DNA from: Sphingomonas changbaiensis NBRC 104936
GTDB lineage: Bacteria > Pseudomonadota > Alphaproteobacteria > Sphingomonadales > Sphingomonadaceae
Assembly (NCBI RefSeq): GCF_000974765.1
Contig: NZ_BBWU01000001.1
Span: 62,001 to 126,000 of the forward strand
Reading direction: 5' to 3'
DNA: 64,000 bases
In this document: positions 1 through 9,303 of the stretch, in pieces
How positions within the stretch are numbered: the stretch's first letter is position 1
Layout: the number at the start of each line of letters is the position of its first letter
Made by a program: the position numbers and the translations under genes
Notes under the pieces: generated by a model
What the model saw: the letters and a program-made list of their open reading frames with translations, nothing else
Told to the model about the DNA's origin: nothing
The model's database searches: none

Positions 1-738
1 ACCGGCGCGATCGTCTGGAACCTGCTCACCTGGCTGCTCGGCATTCCGTCGAGCAGCAGCCATGCGCTGATCGGCGGACTGATCGGCGCCGGTCTGGCCA
101 AGACCGGGCTGAGCGCGATCGTCTGGTCGGGCGTGATCAAGACGGTGTCGGCGATCTTCATCTCGCCCGCCGTCGGCCTGATCCTCGCGCTGTTGCTCGT
201 GCTGACGGTCGCCTGGACCAGCATCCGGCTGACGCCGATGGCCGTCGATCGCCGCTACCGCAGGCTCCAGCTTTTCTCCGCGGCGCTCTATTCGCTGGGC
301 CATGGCGGCAACGATGCCCAGAAGACGATGGGGATCATCGCCGTGCTGCTCTATTCGCAGGGGCTGCTGGGCGGCGAGTTCAGCGTGCCGCTGTGGGTGG
401 TGCTCTCGTGCCAGGCGGCAATGGCGCTGGGCACCCTGCTCGGCGGCTGGCGCATCGTCCACACGATGGGTTCCAAGATCACCCGATTGACCCCGGCGCA
501 GGGCTTCTGCGCGGAAACCGGCGGCGCGATCACGCTGTTCCTCGCGACGATCGGCGGCATTCCCGTCTCGACCACGCACACCATCACCGGCGCGATCGTC
601 GGCGTCGGCGCGTCCCGGCGGCTGTCGGCCGTGCGGTGGAACGTCGCCGGCAACATCGTCATCGCATGGTTCGTGACCCTGCCGTGCGCCGGGCTGATCG
701 CGGCCGTGACCTATTGGCTGGTCCGGCTCGCGACATGA
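1..738 (+). CDS. Inorganic phosphate transporter, PiT family (5' end outside window)
   Basis: The reading frame is open from base 1, so the N-terminal part lies upstream of the window; 245 codons are visible. Two copies of the PiT signature can be read: GIPSSSSHALIGGL near the start and GIPVSTTHTITGAIVGVG near the C-terminus, which is the inverted duplication expected of PitA-like H+/phosphate (or metal-phosphate) symporters of the inner membrane. The central segment NDAQKTMGI is also a PiT hallmark. Several hydrophobic helices are evident. It gives low-affinity phosphate uptake, complementing the high-affinity pst operon 4 kb downstream. Family assignment is firm; substrate specificity (phosphate versus sulfate in some PiT members) is inferred. 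Confidence 0.93.
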   Translation, partial: TGAIVWNLLTWLLGIPSSSSHALIGGLIGAGLAKTGLSAIVWSGVIKTVSAIFISPAVGLILALLLVLTVAWTSIRLTPMAVDRRYRRLQLFSAALYSLGHGGNDAQKTMGIIAVLLYSQGLLGGEFSVPLWVVLSCQAAMALGTLLGGWRIVHTMGSKITRLTPAQGFCAETGGAITLFLATIGGIPVSTTHTITGAIVGVGASRRLSAVRWNVAGNIVIAWFVTLPCAGLIAAVTYWLVRLAT

Positions 739-813
739 ACAGAGGAACGCGTTTGTTCCCGCTGCGTTACGATTTCGGATGGGGGTTCGTTCAGCCTACA
801 TTCCGGTAAGTTA

Positions 814-2724
814 GTGCTTGACGCATGCCGCGGCTGCTTCAATGGGCTGGGCAGGAAAAGGGGAGCATTACCATTGGCTTGGCCCATTTTGGCCGGAATC
901 GGGCTGGTCGCGGCAGCGGCCGTCCCTGCAGAGCAGCTCCAAGATCTCTCGATCGAGGAACTGAGCAACATCAAGGTCACCTCGGCCGGCAAGCGCGAAG
1001 AGCCGCTGAGCCAGGCGCCGGCATCGCTGTTCGTGATCACGAACCAGGACATCGTGCGTCAGGGCGCGACGTCGCTGCCCGAGGTGCTGCGGCTCGCGCC
1101 GAACCTCGATGTGCAGCGCGTCGACGCGCGCCAATACGCGGTCACCGCGCGGGGCTTCCAGGGCTATGAAACCGCGAACAAGCTGCTGGTCCAGATCGAC
1201 GGGCGCAGCATCTATTCGACGCTGGCCGACAGCGTTTACTGGGACCTTTTCGACACCCCGCTGGAAGATATCGACCGCATCGAGGTGATCAGCGGCCCGG
1301 GCGGAACCCTCTATGGCGCCAATGCCGTCAACGGCGTGATCAACATCACGACCAAGGATGCGCGCGACACGATCGGCGTTCTGGCGCGCGGAACGGCGGG
1401 CAATCTCGAGCAGACGGGGCTGCTCCGCTATGGCGCGCCGATCGGCGCGGACGGCGCGATCCGCGTCTACGCCGAGGGCTGGAACCGGCAGGGCTTTCCG
1501 TCATCGGGCAAGCGCGTCATCGACGACGGCGGCACCGGCTGGCAGACCGGATTCCGCGGAGATTTCGGCAGCGGTGCCGATCAGTTCACGCTGCAGGGCG
1601 ACCTTTTCAAGCATTATTACGACAGCGGCGCTGATCAGGGCGACGACGGCCAGAACATCCTTGGCCGCTGGACACATACCCATAGCGACGGCGCGCAGAC
1701 CCAGGTCCAGGGCTATTACACGCGCTTCGCGCGGCAGTTCACTCTGGTGTTCGACCGGTTGGCAACGACCGACATTTCGGTCCAGCACAACCGTACCGAA
1801 GGCCGGCATTCGATCGTCGTCGGCGGCGGCGCGCGGATGACGCGCGACAAGTTCGTCAACAATCTGAATATCTTCCAGCTGGTCCCGCAGTCCAAGACCT
1901 TGTGGATCTACAATGCTTTTGCGCAGGACCGGATCGATCTGGGCGGCGGCGTCGCCGTTACCGGCGGGCTGAAGCTCGAAAAGACGACCTTCACCGGCGT
2001 CGAGTTGCTGCCGAGCGTGCGGCTCGCCTGGCAGCCAAGCCCCGATCACCTGCTTTACGCATCGGCCGCCCGTGCGGTGCGCGAGCCTTCGCGCATCGAT
2101 CGCGACCTGACCGCGGTCGGCATCCTCGATGGCAGCACGTTCTCGGCGGAAAGGCTGACCGCGCTGGAGATCGGCTATCGCGGGCAGCCGGCCCGCAATG
2201 TGTCGCTGTCCGTCGCCGCCTTTTACAACCTTTATGACGATCTGCGCTCGACAAAGCCGACGCCGGTGACGGTTGTCCCGTTCCGACTCGCCAATGGGAT
2301 CAAGGGCCACACCTTCGGGGTCGAAGCCTGGGGCAGCGCGCAAGTCACCGATTGGTGGCGGCTGAGCGCCGGCATCTCGACGCTCGACAAGAGCTTCCAT
2401 CTGAAGCCGGGCGAGATCGACGCGCAGAACTTCATCTCGCTGGGCAACGATCCGGACTATCACGTCCAGGTCGGCTCGCGGTTCGATTTCACGCCGACGC
2501 TGGGGCTCGACGTTCAGGTGCGCCATTATGCCAGCCGGCCCAACCCGAAGGTGCCGGCCTATACCGATGCCGACGCGCGGCTCGGCTGGCGTGTCGCGCC
2601 CGCGGTCGAGCTGTACGTCGCCGGCAACAATCTCTTCCACGACAAGCGGCCGGAGAGCGAGGACGTCAGTCGTGGCCAGCTCATTCCTCGCATCGTGTAT
2701 GTGGGGGCGCGGTTCGGCCTTTGA
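814..2724 (+). CDS. TonB-dependent receptor, partner of YfiR-like protein and histidine kinase
   Basis: Outer-membrane beta-barrel receptor of 636 residues (GTG start). After a short signal segment the N-terminus reads LSIEELSNIKVTSAGKR, then a plug domain (about residues 70-180, with IDRIEVISGPGGTLYGANAV), followed by the barrel and an aromatic-rich C-terminus ending in a hydrophobic residue (ARFGL). The IEEL-N-VTS opening is typical of a TonB receptor subfamily commonly encoded beside YfiR/DUF4154 proteins. An alternative TTG start at 874 has a strong SD (853-865) but leaves a signal peptide without positive charge; 814 keeps an RKR n-region. The stop overlaps the next gene by TTGA. Ligand is unknown. 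It may be the outer-membrane component of a sensory complex rather than a nutrient importer. Confidence 0.88.
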   Translation: MLDACRGCFNGLGRKRGALPLAWPILAGIGLVAAAAVPAEQLQDLSIEELSNIKVTSAGKREEPLSQAPASLFVITNQDIVRQGATSLPEVLRLAPNLDVQRVDARQYAVTARGFQGYETANKLLVQIDGRSIYSTLADSVYWDLFDTPLEDIDRIEVISGPGGTLYGANAVNGVINITTKDARDTIGVLARGTAGNLEQTGLLRYGAPIGADGAIRVYAEGWNRQGFPSSGKRVIDDGGTGWQTGFRGDFGSGADQFTLQGDLFKHYYDSGADQGDDGQNILGRWTHTHSDGAQTQVQGYYTRFARQFTLVFDRLATTDISVQHNRTEGRHSIVVGGGARMTRDKFVNNLNIFQLVPQSKTLWIYNAFAQDRIDLGGGVAVTGGLKLEKTTFTGVELLPSVRLAWQPSPDHLLYASAARAVREPSRIDRDLTAVGILDGSTFSAERLTALEIGYRGQPARNVSLSVAAFYNLYDDLRSTKPTPVTVVPFRLANGIKGHTFGVEAWGSAQVTDWWRLSAGISTLDKSFHLKPGEIDAQNFISLGNDPDYHVQVGSRFDFTPTLGLDVQVRHYASRPNPKVPAYTDADARLGWRVAPAVELYVAGNNLFHDKRPESEDVSRGQLIPRIVYVGARFGL

Positions 2725-3248
2725 GCCGGCGCTTCGCCTTGTGGCTGCTGCCGATCGCGCTGCTGGCGCCTGCGCTGGCGCGCGCCCAGGGCGCGAGCGA
2801 AACGGCGGTCGAGGCGGCCTTTCTGGCGAAGTTCGGGGCCTATGTGACCTGGCCGGGCGGCGGTGGTCCGATCGTCATCTGCGCGGTCGGCAGGGATGTG
2901 CTCGGCGACGCGCTCGACCGTGCCACGGCCGGCCAGCAGATCGACGGACGCGGCCTCGTCGTCCGCAAGCTGGATAGCGTCGACCGTAATTCCGGCTGCA
3001 CCATCGCCTATATCGCCGGCTCGCCGCGCCAATCGGTGTCGGCGGCGCTTGCGGCGCTTCGTTCCGCCCCCGTCTTGACTGTGACCGACAGCCGGTGGAG
3101 CAGTGCGCGGGGCATGATCCATTTCCAGATCGCGAACGACCGGGTTCGCTTCCACATCGATGACAAGGCAGCGGCTGAAAGCGGGCTCGGCATTTCGTCC
3201 AAGCTGCTCGCTTTGGCATTGTCGGTGCGGCCGAGGAGCGGGCGTTGA
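2721..3248 (+). CDS. YfiR-like periplasmic protein (DUF4154)
   Basis: A 175-residue protein with an N-terminal signal peptide (LWLLPIALLAPALARAQ) and a YfiR/DUF4154 body beginning TAVEAAFLAKFGAYVTWP, with the family's late block HFQIANDRVRFHIDDKAA. In Pseudomonas, YfiR is a periplasmic repressor of the CHASE8-containing cyclase YfiN and is itself controlled by an outer-membrane partner. Here it sits between a TonB receptor and a kinase whose periplasmic domain resembles CHASE8, so it probably relays a periplasmic signal to that kinase (inference). The TTG start at 2721 is chosen because it overlaps the receptor stop (TTGA) and places the signal peptide correctly. The stop overlaps the kinase start in the same way. 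Confidence 0.82.
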   Translation: MSRRFALWLLPIALLAPALARAQGASETAVEAAFLAKFGAYVTWPGGGGPIVICAVGRDVLGDALDRATAGQQIDGRGLVVRKLDSVDRNSGCTIAYIAGSPRQSVSAALAALRSAPVLTVTDSRWSSARGMIHFQIANDRVRFHIDDKAAAESGLGISSKLLALALSVRPRSGR

Positions 3249-4984
3249 TCGAGCGCTCGCAGCGCGTCCCGCAGTTCGCGGCGGCATTGATGGCGGTTTT
3301 CCTGCTGCTGCTCGGCGTGATCGTGGTGACGCAAGCCGATCGGGTCTACCGCAGCGAACAGGCGCAGCGCGCCGATATCCGCGCCCAGGTGCTCGCCGCG
3401 AGCGTGACCGCGGCGGTCGATTTCAGCGATCTCGAGGCTGCGCGCGAAGCGATCGCGCCGTTCCGGGTCGATCCCGCGACGCGCGTCATTGCGATCTACG
3501 ATCAGAGCGGACGGCTGCTGACCGGCTACGGCCTGCACGGCGAAAAGCTGTCGCCGCGGCTGCCGGGCACAGCCGTGCCCTCGACGATGTCGCGGGGCGT
3601 GGCACCGGTCGTAAGTGGCGGCAAGCGCATCGGCACCATCTACCTGCTGACCGACATCGAACCGTTGTCGAGGCGACTTTCGCGATACGCGCTGATCAGT
3701 GTCCTCGCGGTGATGGCGGCCCTGATCGTGTTGATCCTGGGCGTGGCCCAGGCGGCGTTGCGCCGTGCGAACGCCGAGCTGCAGGACACGAATGCCGAGC
3801 TGATCCAGCAGATGGCGCAGCGCGAGAAGGCGGAAAATGAGCTGCGCCAGGTCCAGAAGATGGAATCGATCGGCCAGCTGACCGGCGGCATCGCGCACGA
3901 TTTCAACAACATGCTCGCGATCGTCATCGGCAGCCTCGACATCGCCGAGCGCCGCTTCGCCAGCAACCCGGAGCGGGCGCGCACGGCGATCGCCCATGCG
4001 CTCGAAGGCGCCAACCGCGCCGCGAGCCTGACCAAGCGGCTGCTCGCCTTTGCCCGGCGTTCGCCGCTCCAGCCGCAGCCGATCGACCCGAACCAGATGG
4101 TCTCGAATATGTCCGAGCTGCTGCGCCGGACTTTGGGCGAAGGGATCAGCATCCAGACGGTGCTGGCGGGCGGGCTGTGGCGTACCCATGCCGATCCCGG
4201 CCAGCTCGAGAACGCCATCCTCAACCTTTGCGTCAACGCGCGCGACGCGATGGAGGGGAATGGGCGGCTGACGATCGAGACGCTGAACGCGCACCTGGAC
4301 GACGATTACGCCGCCCGCCACATCGGCGTCGCCGCCGGCCAATATTCGGCGATCGTGATCAGCGACAACGGCCCCGGCATGCCGGCGGACGTCATCGAAC
4401 GCGCGTTCGAGCCCTTTTTCACGACCAAGAGCGTCGGCAAGGGCACCGGTCTGGGCCTCGCCCAGGTCTATGGCTTTGTCCGCCAGTCGGGCGGCCACGT
4501 GCGCATCTATTCGGAAGTGGGCCAGGGCACCGCGGTCAAGATCTATCTGCCGCGCTATTTCGGCCCGGCCGAAGTGGCGGCGGCCGCCGAGGCGCCGGCG
4601 GAGCTGCCGCGCGGGCGTCCGGGCGAGCTGATCCTCGTCGTCGAGGACGAGGACCAGGTCCGCCGCATGTCGGTCGATGCGCTGCAGGAACTCGGCTACG
4701 ACGTGCTTGAGGCGCCGGGCGGCGAGGACGCGCTCGCGCTGGTGCAGACGCGGCCCGATATCCGGCTGCTGTTCACCGACGTGGTAATGCCCGACATCAA
4801 CGGCCGCCAGCTCGCCGACAAGGCGCGCACGCTGCGGCCGGAGTTGCCGGTGCTCTATACGACCGGCTACACGCGCAACGCGGTCGTGCATAACGGCGTT
4901 GTCGACAGCGACGTGTTCTTCATTCCCAAGCCGTTCACGGTCGAGCAGCTGGCCCGCAAGATGCGCGCGGTGCTCGACGCCTGA
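3245..4984 (+). CDS. Hybrid sensor histidine kinase with CHASE8-like periplasmic domain
   Basis: 579 residues. A transmembrane helix (about 10-29) is followed by a periplasmic segment (30-148) that resembles CHASE8 domains, then a second helix (149-172) and a coiled-coil linker. The HisKA domain carries the phospho-accepting His218 in GGIAHDFNN. Next come an HATPase domain (N-box [11 protein letters not shown]1 box SDNGPGMP, then [14 protein letters not shown]) and a C-terminal receiver domain (ILVVEDED, phospho-acceptor Asp512 in [13 protein letters not shown], Lys in PKPF). It phosphorylates its own receiver; no separate DNA-binding partner is adjacent, so the output is unknown. TTG start within TTGA, coupled to the YfiR-like gene. 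It replaces the diguanylate cyclase of the classical Yfi system. CHASE8 assignment by eye is moderate. Confidence 0.88.
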   Translation: MIERSQRVPQFAAALMAVFLLLLGVIVVTQADRVYRSEQAQRADIRAQVLAASVTAAVDFSDLEAAREAIAPFRVDPATRVIAIYDQSGRLLTGYGLHGEKLSPRLPGTAVPSTMSRGVAPVVSGGKRIGTIYLLTDIEPLSRRLSRYALISVLAVMAALIVLILGVAQAALRRANAELQDTNAELIQQMAQREKAENELRQVQKMESIGQLTGGIAHDFNNMLAIVIGSLDIAERRFASNPERARTAIAHALEGANRAASLTKRLLAFARRSPLQPQPIDPNQMVSNMSELLRRTLGEGISIQTVLAGGLWRTHADPGQLENAILNLCVNARDAMEGNGRLTIETLNAHLDDDYAARHIGVAAGQYSAIVISDNGPGMPADVIERAFEPFFTTKSVGKGTGLGLAQVYGFVRQSGGHVRIYSEVGQGTAVKIYLPRYFGPAEVAAAAEAPAELPRGRPGELILVVEDEDQVRRMSVDALQELGYDVLEAPGGEDALALVQTRPDIRLLFTDVVMPDINGRQLADKARTLRPELPVLYTTGYTRNAVVHNGVVDSDVFFIPKPFTVEQLARKMRAVLDA

Positions 4985-4986
4985 AA

Positions 4987-5015
4987 CTGTCACACCAGAG
5001 TCACATGATCGTCAT
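4987..5015 (+). promoter_or_regulatory. Pho box upstream of pstS (three direct repeats)
   Basis: Three heptamers with the PhoB half-site pattern, CTGTCAC (4987-4993), GAGTCAC (4998-5004) and TCGTCAT (5009-5015), are each separated by 4 bases, giving the 11-bp periodicity of Pho boxes. The array lies 35 bases before the pstS ATG, so PhoB activation under phosphate starvation is expected. The match is read directly; binding is inferred. Confidence 0.82.
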
Positions 5016-5050
5016 ACGGGCGGGCTTCCTCTTCTAACAGGGAAGCTTCG

Positions 5051-6106
5051 ATGATCAGGTTTTTGGGCCTTGCCGCGGCGACGGCGATGTTGGCGAGCTG
5101 TGGGGGCTCGGGCGGGACGAACGGCGGCGCGACCACGATTTCGGGCGCCGGCGCGACCTTTCCGGCCTCGATCTACCAGAAATGGTCGGAAGGCTATCGC
5201 CAGGCGACCAAGGTTGGCCTCAATTACCAGGCGATCGGTTCGGGCGGCGGCATCAAGCAGATCAAGGCCGGCACCGTCGATTTCGGCGCCAGCGACAAGC
5301 CGCTGAAGCCCGGCGAGCTGCAAAAGGCGGGGCTTTATCAGTTCCCGACCGTGATCGGCGGCGTGGTGCCCGTGCTGAATGTCGAGGGGCTGAAGCCGGG
5401 CCAGCTGAAGCTGACCGGCGCGCTGCTCGCCGACATCTATCTGGGTAAGGTCAAAAGCTGGAACGACCCGGCGATCGTCTCGATCAACCCGGGCGTGCCG
5501 CTGCCGGCCAAGCCCATCACCGTCGTCCATCGCTCGGACGGGTCGGGCACCACCTTCCTGTTCACGACCTATCTGTCGGGCCAGAGCCCGGAATGGGCGC
5601 AGAAGGCGGGCGCGAGCGACTCGATCGCCTGGCCGACGGGCCTTGCCGGCAAGGGCAATGACGGCGTCGCCGCCTTCGTGAAGCAGACGGCCGGGTCGAT
5701 CGGCTATGTCGAATACGCCTATGCCAAGCAGAACGGCGCGAGCTACGCCCAGATGCAGAACAAGGCGGGCAGCTTCGTTGCACCGGACGCGGCAAGCTTC
5801 GCCGCGGCGGCGGAAGGCGCGGATTGGGCGAAGGCGCCGGGCAATTACCTGCTGCTGCTCGACCAGCCGGGCGCGAATGCGTGGCCGATCACCGGCGCGA
5901 CCTTCATCCTGCTCCACAAGCAGCAGCAGGACCCGAAGACGGTGCAGGCTGTGCTGAAATTCTTCGACTGGGCCTATGCCAATGGCGACGCTGCGGCCGC
6001 CAAGCTCGACTATGTGCCGCTGCCCGCATCGGTAAAGGACCTAGTGCGCAAGCAATGGGCGAGCGAGATCACCGCAGGCCGCAAGCCGGTCTGGCCGGTG
6101 AAGTAG
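5051..6106 (+). CDS. pstS: Phosphate ABC transporter substrate-binding lipoprotein PstS
   Basis: 351 residues. The N-terminus ends in a lipobox (MLASC, Cys17), so the protein is probably a lipoprotein rather than a free periplasmic one. The mature part begins with the PstS hallmark ISGAGATFPASIYQKW; further PstS motifs are SGGGIKQIKAGTVDFGASD, LPAKPITVVHRSDGSGTTF and GSIGYVEYAYA. It binds phosphate and delivers it to PstCA. The ATG at 5051 has a good SD (AGGGAAG). The gene is preceded by a three-repeat Pho box and followed by a 234-bp gap with a palindromic repeat and a second Pho box before pstC, so pstS may be transcribed partly independently of pstCAB. Confidence 0.95.
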   Translation: MIRFLGLAAATAMLASCGGSGGTNGGATTISGAGATFPASIYQKWSEGYRQATKVGLNYQAIGSGGGIKQIKAGTVDFGASDKPLKPGELQKAGLYQFPTVIGGVVPVLNVEGLKPGQLKLTGALLADIYLGKVKSWNDPAIVSINPGVPLPAKPITVVHRSDGSGTTFLFTTYLSGQSPEWAQKAGASDSIAWPTGLAGKGNDGVAAFVKQTAGSIGYVEYAYAKQNGASYAQMQNKAGSFVAPDAASFAAAAEGADWAKAPGNYLLLLDQPGANAWPITGATFILLHKQQQDPKTVQAVLKFFDWAYANGDAAAAKLDYVPLPASVKDLVRKQWASEITAGRKPVWPVK

Positions 6107-6112
6107 GAGACC

Positions 6113-6251
6113 ACCTCTCCCATAGGGAGAGGTCGACTCGGGCGGCACGCCCGAGCGGGTGAGGGGATCGGCAGCTGGGCACCCGGCTCCGTGCCCCCTC
6201 ACCCCGCTCGCGCCGGAGGCGCGAGTCGCCCTCTCCCTTTGGGAGAGGGAC
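6113..6251. repeat. Palindromic repeat pair (CCTCTCCC/GGGAGAGG family) between pstS and pstC
   Basis: Two inverted copies of a small palindromic module face each other. The left copy has the core CCTCTCCCATAGGGAGAGG followed by a second GC hairpin (CTCGGGCGGCACGCCCGAG). The right copy reads CCCTCTCCCTTTGGGAGAGG on the opposite side. The same module occurs at 24909-25058 and 35582-35702. In a transcript this would fold into several strong hairpins and could lower pstCAB expression relative to pstS, as REP elements do elsewhere. Confidence 0.85.
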
Positions 6252-6254
6252 CGG

Positions 6255-6272
6255 GAGTCACACGACTGTCAC
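6255..6272 (+). promoter_or_regulatory. Second Pho box, upstream of pstC
   Basis: GAGTCAC (6255-6261), 4 bases, then CTGTCAC (6266-6272): the same two half-sites as in the box before pstS, with identical 11-bp spacing. It sits about 70 bases before the pstC start, suggesting a separate PhoB-dependent promoter for pstCAB. Confidence 0.72.
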
Positions 6273-6275
6273 AAT

Positions 6276-6292
6276 CCGGGCCTAGCGCCCGG
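6276..6292 (+). other. Short perfect hairpin after the second Pho box
   Basis: CCGGGC and GCCCGG flank a 5-base loop (CTAGC). There is no U-tract, so it is not an obvious terminator; it may lie in the 5' leader of the pstC transcript. Function unknown. Confidence 0.45.
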
Positions 6293-6340
6293 ATCATGTG
6301 CGGTTGTCTCGCGCGAACGCCTGCAAGAACGGGGATTTGA

Positions 6341-7288
6341 GTGGCCACACGTGCGGACAGCGCCGTGACGCGCCCCGCGGCGCGCTGGGACGAATATCTG
6401 TTCCGCGCCGCCTGCTTCAGCGCCGCAACGTTGCTGATGGCGGCGCTCGCCGGCGTCGTGGTCTCGCTCGCGATCGGCGGCTGGCCGGCGTTCAAGGCGT
6501 TCGGCTGGCGCTTCTTCATCACCGCCGAATGGAACCCGGTGACCGACCTGTACGGCGCCGCCGGGCCGATCGTCGGCACGCTCGTGACGGGATTCCTGGC
6601 GCTAGCGATGGCGCTGCCGCTGGCCCTCGGCGTCGCGATCTTCCTGACCGAATTCTGCCCGCGCCGGCTCGCCCAGCCGATCGCCGTGGCCGTCGAGCTG
6701 CTCGCCGGCATTCCATCGATCGTCTACGGCATGTGGGGCCTGTTCGTGTTCGCCCCCTGGTTCGCCGCGCACGTGCAGGCACCGCTCGCCGTGCACCTGA
6801 CCGAGGGTTCCTGGGCGGCGCGCTTCTTCGGCGGTGTGCCGAACGGTGCCAACATCTTCACCGCGTCGGTGATCCTGGCGGTGATGATCCTGCCCTATAT
6901 GGCCGCGGTGTTCCGGGAGCTGTTCCTGTCGGTCCCCGCACAGGTGCGCGAGGCCGCGTTCGGGCTTGGCAGCACGTCGTTCGAAGCGGTGTCGAAAGTG
7001 ATCGTCCCCTATGTCCGGCGCGGCGTCGTCGGCGTGGTGATGCTCGGTCTGGGCCGCGCGCTGGGCGAGACCATGGCGGTGACGTTCATCATCGGCAACG
7101 CGCACGGCCTGCCGCATTCGCTTTTCGACGCCGGCTCCACGATCGCGTCGACAATCGCGAACGAGTTCACCGAAGCGACCGGCGAGCTGCACACCGCCTC
7201 GCTGATCGCGTTGGGGCTGGTGCTGTTCATCATCACATTCGCGGTGCTGGCGATCGCGCGTGTGCTGCTAGCGAGCGAGCGGCACTGA
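6341..7288 (+). CDS. pstC: Phosphate ABC transporter permease PstC
   Basis: 315 residues, GTG start with SD-like AACGGGGA just upstream. Six transmembrane segments are visible. The ABC permease coupling loop is represented by REAAFGLGSTSFEAVSKVIV and the following GRALGETMAVTFIIGN, which is characteristic of PstC. It forms the inner-membrane channel with PstA. Its stop is one base before the pstA ATG. The normal PstC length is near 310-320, so it looks complete. Transcription is probably from the Pho box at 6255-6272 and by read-through from pstS. Confidence 0.93.
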   Translation: MATRADSAVTRPAARWDEYLFRAACFSAATLLMAALAGVVVSLAIGGWPAFKAFGWRFFITAEWNPVTDLYGAAGPIVGTLVTGFLALAMALPLALGVAIFLTEFCPRRLAQPIAVAVELLAGIPSIVYGMWGLFVFAPWFAAHVQAPLAVHLTEGSWAARFFGGVPNGANIFTASVILAVMILPYMAAVFRELFLSVPAQVREAAFGLGSTSFEAVSKVIVPYVRRGVVGVVMLGLGRALGETMAVTFIIGNAHGLPHSLFDAGSTIASTIANEFTEATGELHTASLIALGLVLFIITFAVLAIARVLLASERH

Positions 7289-7289
7289 C

Positions 7290-8132
7290 ATGAGCGCGCG
7301 CTCCGCCCGCCGCCGCATCACCAACGCCGTGTTCGTCGGCGCGACCGCGCTTGCGACGTTCGTCGCGCTGGCGGCCCTTCTGCTGATCCTCTGGTCGCTG
7401 GTCAGCAAGGGGGCGGGTGGCCTGTCGGGCACGATTTTCACCCAGGATCAGCCGGCGCCGGGCTCGCCAGGGGGTCTGCGCAACGCGATCGTCGGTTCGC
7501 TGATCATGTGCGGCCTGGGCATGGCGATCGCGCTGGTGGTCGGCATCCTCGCCGGCACCTGGCTCAGCGAATATGGCGGGCAGAGCCGCTACGCGCGGGC
7601 CGTCCGTTTCCTGAACGACGTGCTGTTGTCGGCGCCGTCGATCCTGATCGGCCTGTTCGTCTACGAGCTGATGGTGGCACCGTTCCACGGCTTTTCCGCC
7701 TATGCCGGCGCGGTGGCGCTTGCGTTCCTCGCGACTCCGGTGGTGGTGCGCACGACCGAGGACATCTTGACGTTGCAGCCCGGCGCGCTGCGAGAGGCCG
7801 GCATGGCGCTGGGTGCTTCCCGCGCGAAGGTGATCCGCACGATCATCTGGCGCGGCGCGCGCGCGGGGATCGTGACCGGCGGCCTGCTCGCCTTCGCGCG
7901 GATCAGCGGCGAGACGGCGCCGCTGCTCTTCACCTCGCTCGGCAACCAATATCTCAATCTCGATCTGTCGCAGCCGATGGCTGCGCTACCGACGACGATC
8001 TTCCAATTCGCGCTCAGCGCTTTCGACGATTGGCGGCAGCTGGCCTGGACCGGCGCGCTGCTGATCGCCGCTGCCGTGCTGATCATCAACATTGTCGGGC
8101 GGCTGCTCGCCCGGGAGGTTTCGCACAAATGA
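7290..8132 (+). CDS. pstA: Phosphate ABC transporter permease PstA
   Basis: 280 residues with about six hydrophobic helices. The coupling loop reads [20 protein letters not shown], followed by the PstA motif [17 protein letters not shown]. It pairs with PstC in the inner membrane and contacts PstB. The ATG follows the pstC stop by one base, and its own stop overlaps the pstB start as ATGA, so the three genes are translationally coupled. Length is typical for the family. Confidence 0.94.
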   Translation: MSARSARRRITNAVFVGATALATFVALAALLLILWSLVSKGAGGLSGTIFTQDQPAPGSPGGLRNAIVGSLIMCGLGMAIALVVGILAGTWLSEYGGQSRYARAVRFLNDVLLSAPSILIGLFVYELMVAPFHGFSAYAGAVALAFLATPVVVRTTEDILTLQPGALREAGMALGASRAKVIRTIIWRGARAGIVTGGLLAFARISGETAPLLFTSLGNQYLNLDLSQPMAALPTTIFQFALSAFDDWRQLAWTGALLIAAAVLIINIVGRLLAREVSHK

Positions 8133-8941
8133 GCCTGGCCGATGCCGAACTGAACGAGGTGCCGCACCTCGAGCATCCGCCGCAGGACGCGCTGGCGCTG
8201 GAGACGCGCGGGCTCGATTTCTACTACGGCAAGACGCAGGCGCTGCACGGCGTCGATCTCGGCATCGCGCGCGGCAAGATCACCGCGCTGATCGGCCCGT
8301 CCGGCTGCGGCAAGTCGACGCTGCTGCGCGCGATGAACCGCATTTACGAGCTGTATCCGAACCAGCGCGCCGAGGGCGAAATCCTGCTGGACGGGGAGGA
8401 CATTCTCAGCGGTCAGGTGAACGCGGCGGATCTGCGGGCGCGCGTGGGCATGGTGTTCCAGAAGCCGACGCCATTCCCGATGTCGATCTACGACAATGTC
8501 GCGTTCGGGGTGCGGCTGCACGGCAGCACGTCGAAGGCGGAGCTGGATGCGATCGTTGAACGCTCGCTCAGGCGTGCGGCGTTATGGGACGAAGTGGAGC
8601 ACAAGCTAGGGAGTTCCGGGCTTGGCCTGTCCGGCGGGCAGCAGCAGCGGCTGTGCGTCGCGCGCGGCATTGCGGTCGAACCCGAAATCCTTCTCCTCGA
8701 CGAACCCGCCTCCGCGCTCGACCCGGTCTCGACCGCGAAGCTGGAAGACACGCTGCTCCAGCTGAAGAAGGATTTCACGATCGTGATCGTGACCCACAAT
8801 CTCCAGCAGGCCGCCCGCATCGCCGACTACACCGGCTTCATGTTCATGGGAAAACTGATCGAGTTCGCCCCGACCGCGTCGATCTTCTCGACGCCAAGGC
8901 TGGTGCGCACCCGCAACTATGTGACGGGGCGGTTCGGGTAA
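8129..8941 (+). CDS. pstB: Phosphate ABC transporter ATP-binding protein PstB
   Basis: 270 residues. Walker [10 protein letters not shown] (about 57-65), the PstB-specific stretch [13 protein letters not shown]-loop [15 protein letters not shown], signature [14 protein letters not shown], Walker [14 protein letters not shown] and the switch His in IVTHNLQQA are all present. It energises phosphate import. The N-terminus is about 20 residues longer than in E. coli. The next gene is on the opposite strand; phoU, which normally follows pstB, is not there, nor are phoB or phoR in this window. Confidence 0.95.
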   Translation: MSLADAELNEVPHLEHPPQDALALETRGLDFYYGKTQALHGVDLGIARGKITALIGPSGCGKSTLLRAMNRIYELYPNQRAEGEILLDGEDILSGQVNAADLRARVGMVFQKPTPFPMSIYDNVAFGVRLHGSTSKAELDAIVERSLRRAALWDEVEHKLGSSGLGLSGGQQQRLCVARGIAVEPEILLLDEPASALDPVSTAKLEDTLLQLKKDFTIVIVTHNLQQAARIADYTGFMFMGKLIEFAPTASIFSTPRLVRTRNYVTGRFG

Positions 8942-8948
8942 GCGGCGG

Positions 8949-9287
8949 CTAGCTGGCGGGATCGTACATGAACTCGCGGAGTTCCTGCGAACAACGGCAG
9001 GCCACCGCGATCTTCCTCGCCCACTGCACGGCATCCTCCCGCGTCGGCAACTCCAGCACCGTGAACCCACCCCTGAGCCGGCTGCCTGGATAAATTTCGG
9101 CGGACACCGATCCGTCGCCGGAAACCAGCACGGGATCGACTCCCTCGTTAATTCCGCCGCCGAACACGTAGACGCCGGCCTGCTTGGCTTCCTCGATGAC
9201 CGCATGGGCATCGGCGGAAACGATCGGGAAATCTTCCTTGGTGAGCACCATGGCTTCGCTCGGGAAGGAGATGAGATATTTGGTCAC
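8949..9287 (-). CDS. YCII/DGPF-domain protein
   Basis: 112 residues from a GTG start giving MTKYLISFPSEAM. The body (SGDGSVSAEIYPGSRLRGGFTVLELPTREDAVQWARKIAVAC) matches YCII-related (DGPF) proteins, small alpha/beta ferredoxin-like dimers often encoded next to ECF sigma factors or in detoxification loci. No catalytic function is established for most members. It is 16 bases downstream of the DoxX-like gene on the same strand, so the two form an operon. A longer frame extends upstream, but it overlaps the DoxX-like gene and its sequence there is not family-like. Confidence 0.75.
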   Translation of the reverse strand: MTKYLISFPSEAMVLTKEDFPIVSADAHAVIEEAKQAGVYVFGGGINEGVDPVLVSGDGSVSAEIYPGSRLRGGFTVLELPTREDAVQWARKIAVACRCSQELREFMYDPAS

Positions 9288-9303
9288 CGGGGTGAGGTGT
9301 CCC

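Noticed and set aside
3008-4993. Long open frame antisense to the histidine kinase and YfiR-like gene
   Set aside because: Same GC-driven shadow; no domain recognisable, and the plus strand carries complete kinase motifs.
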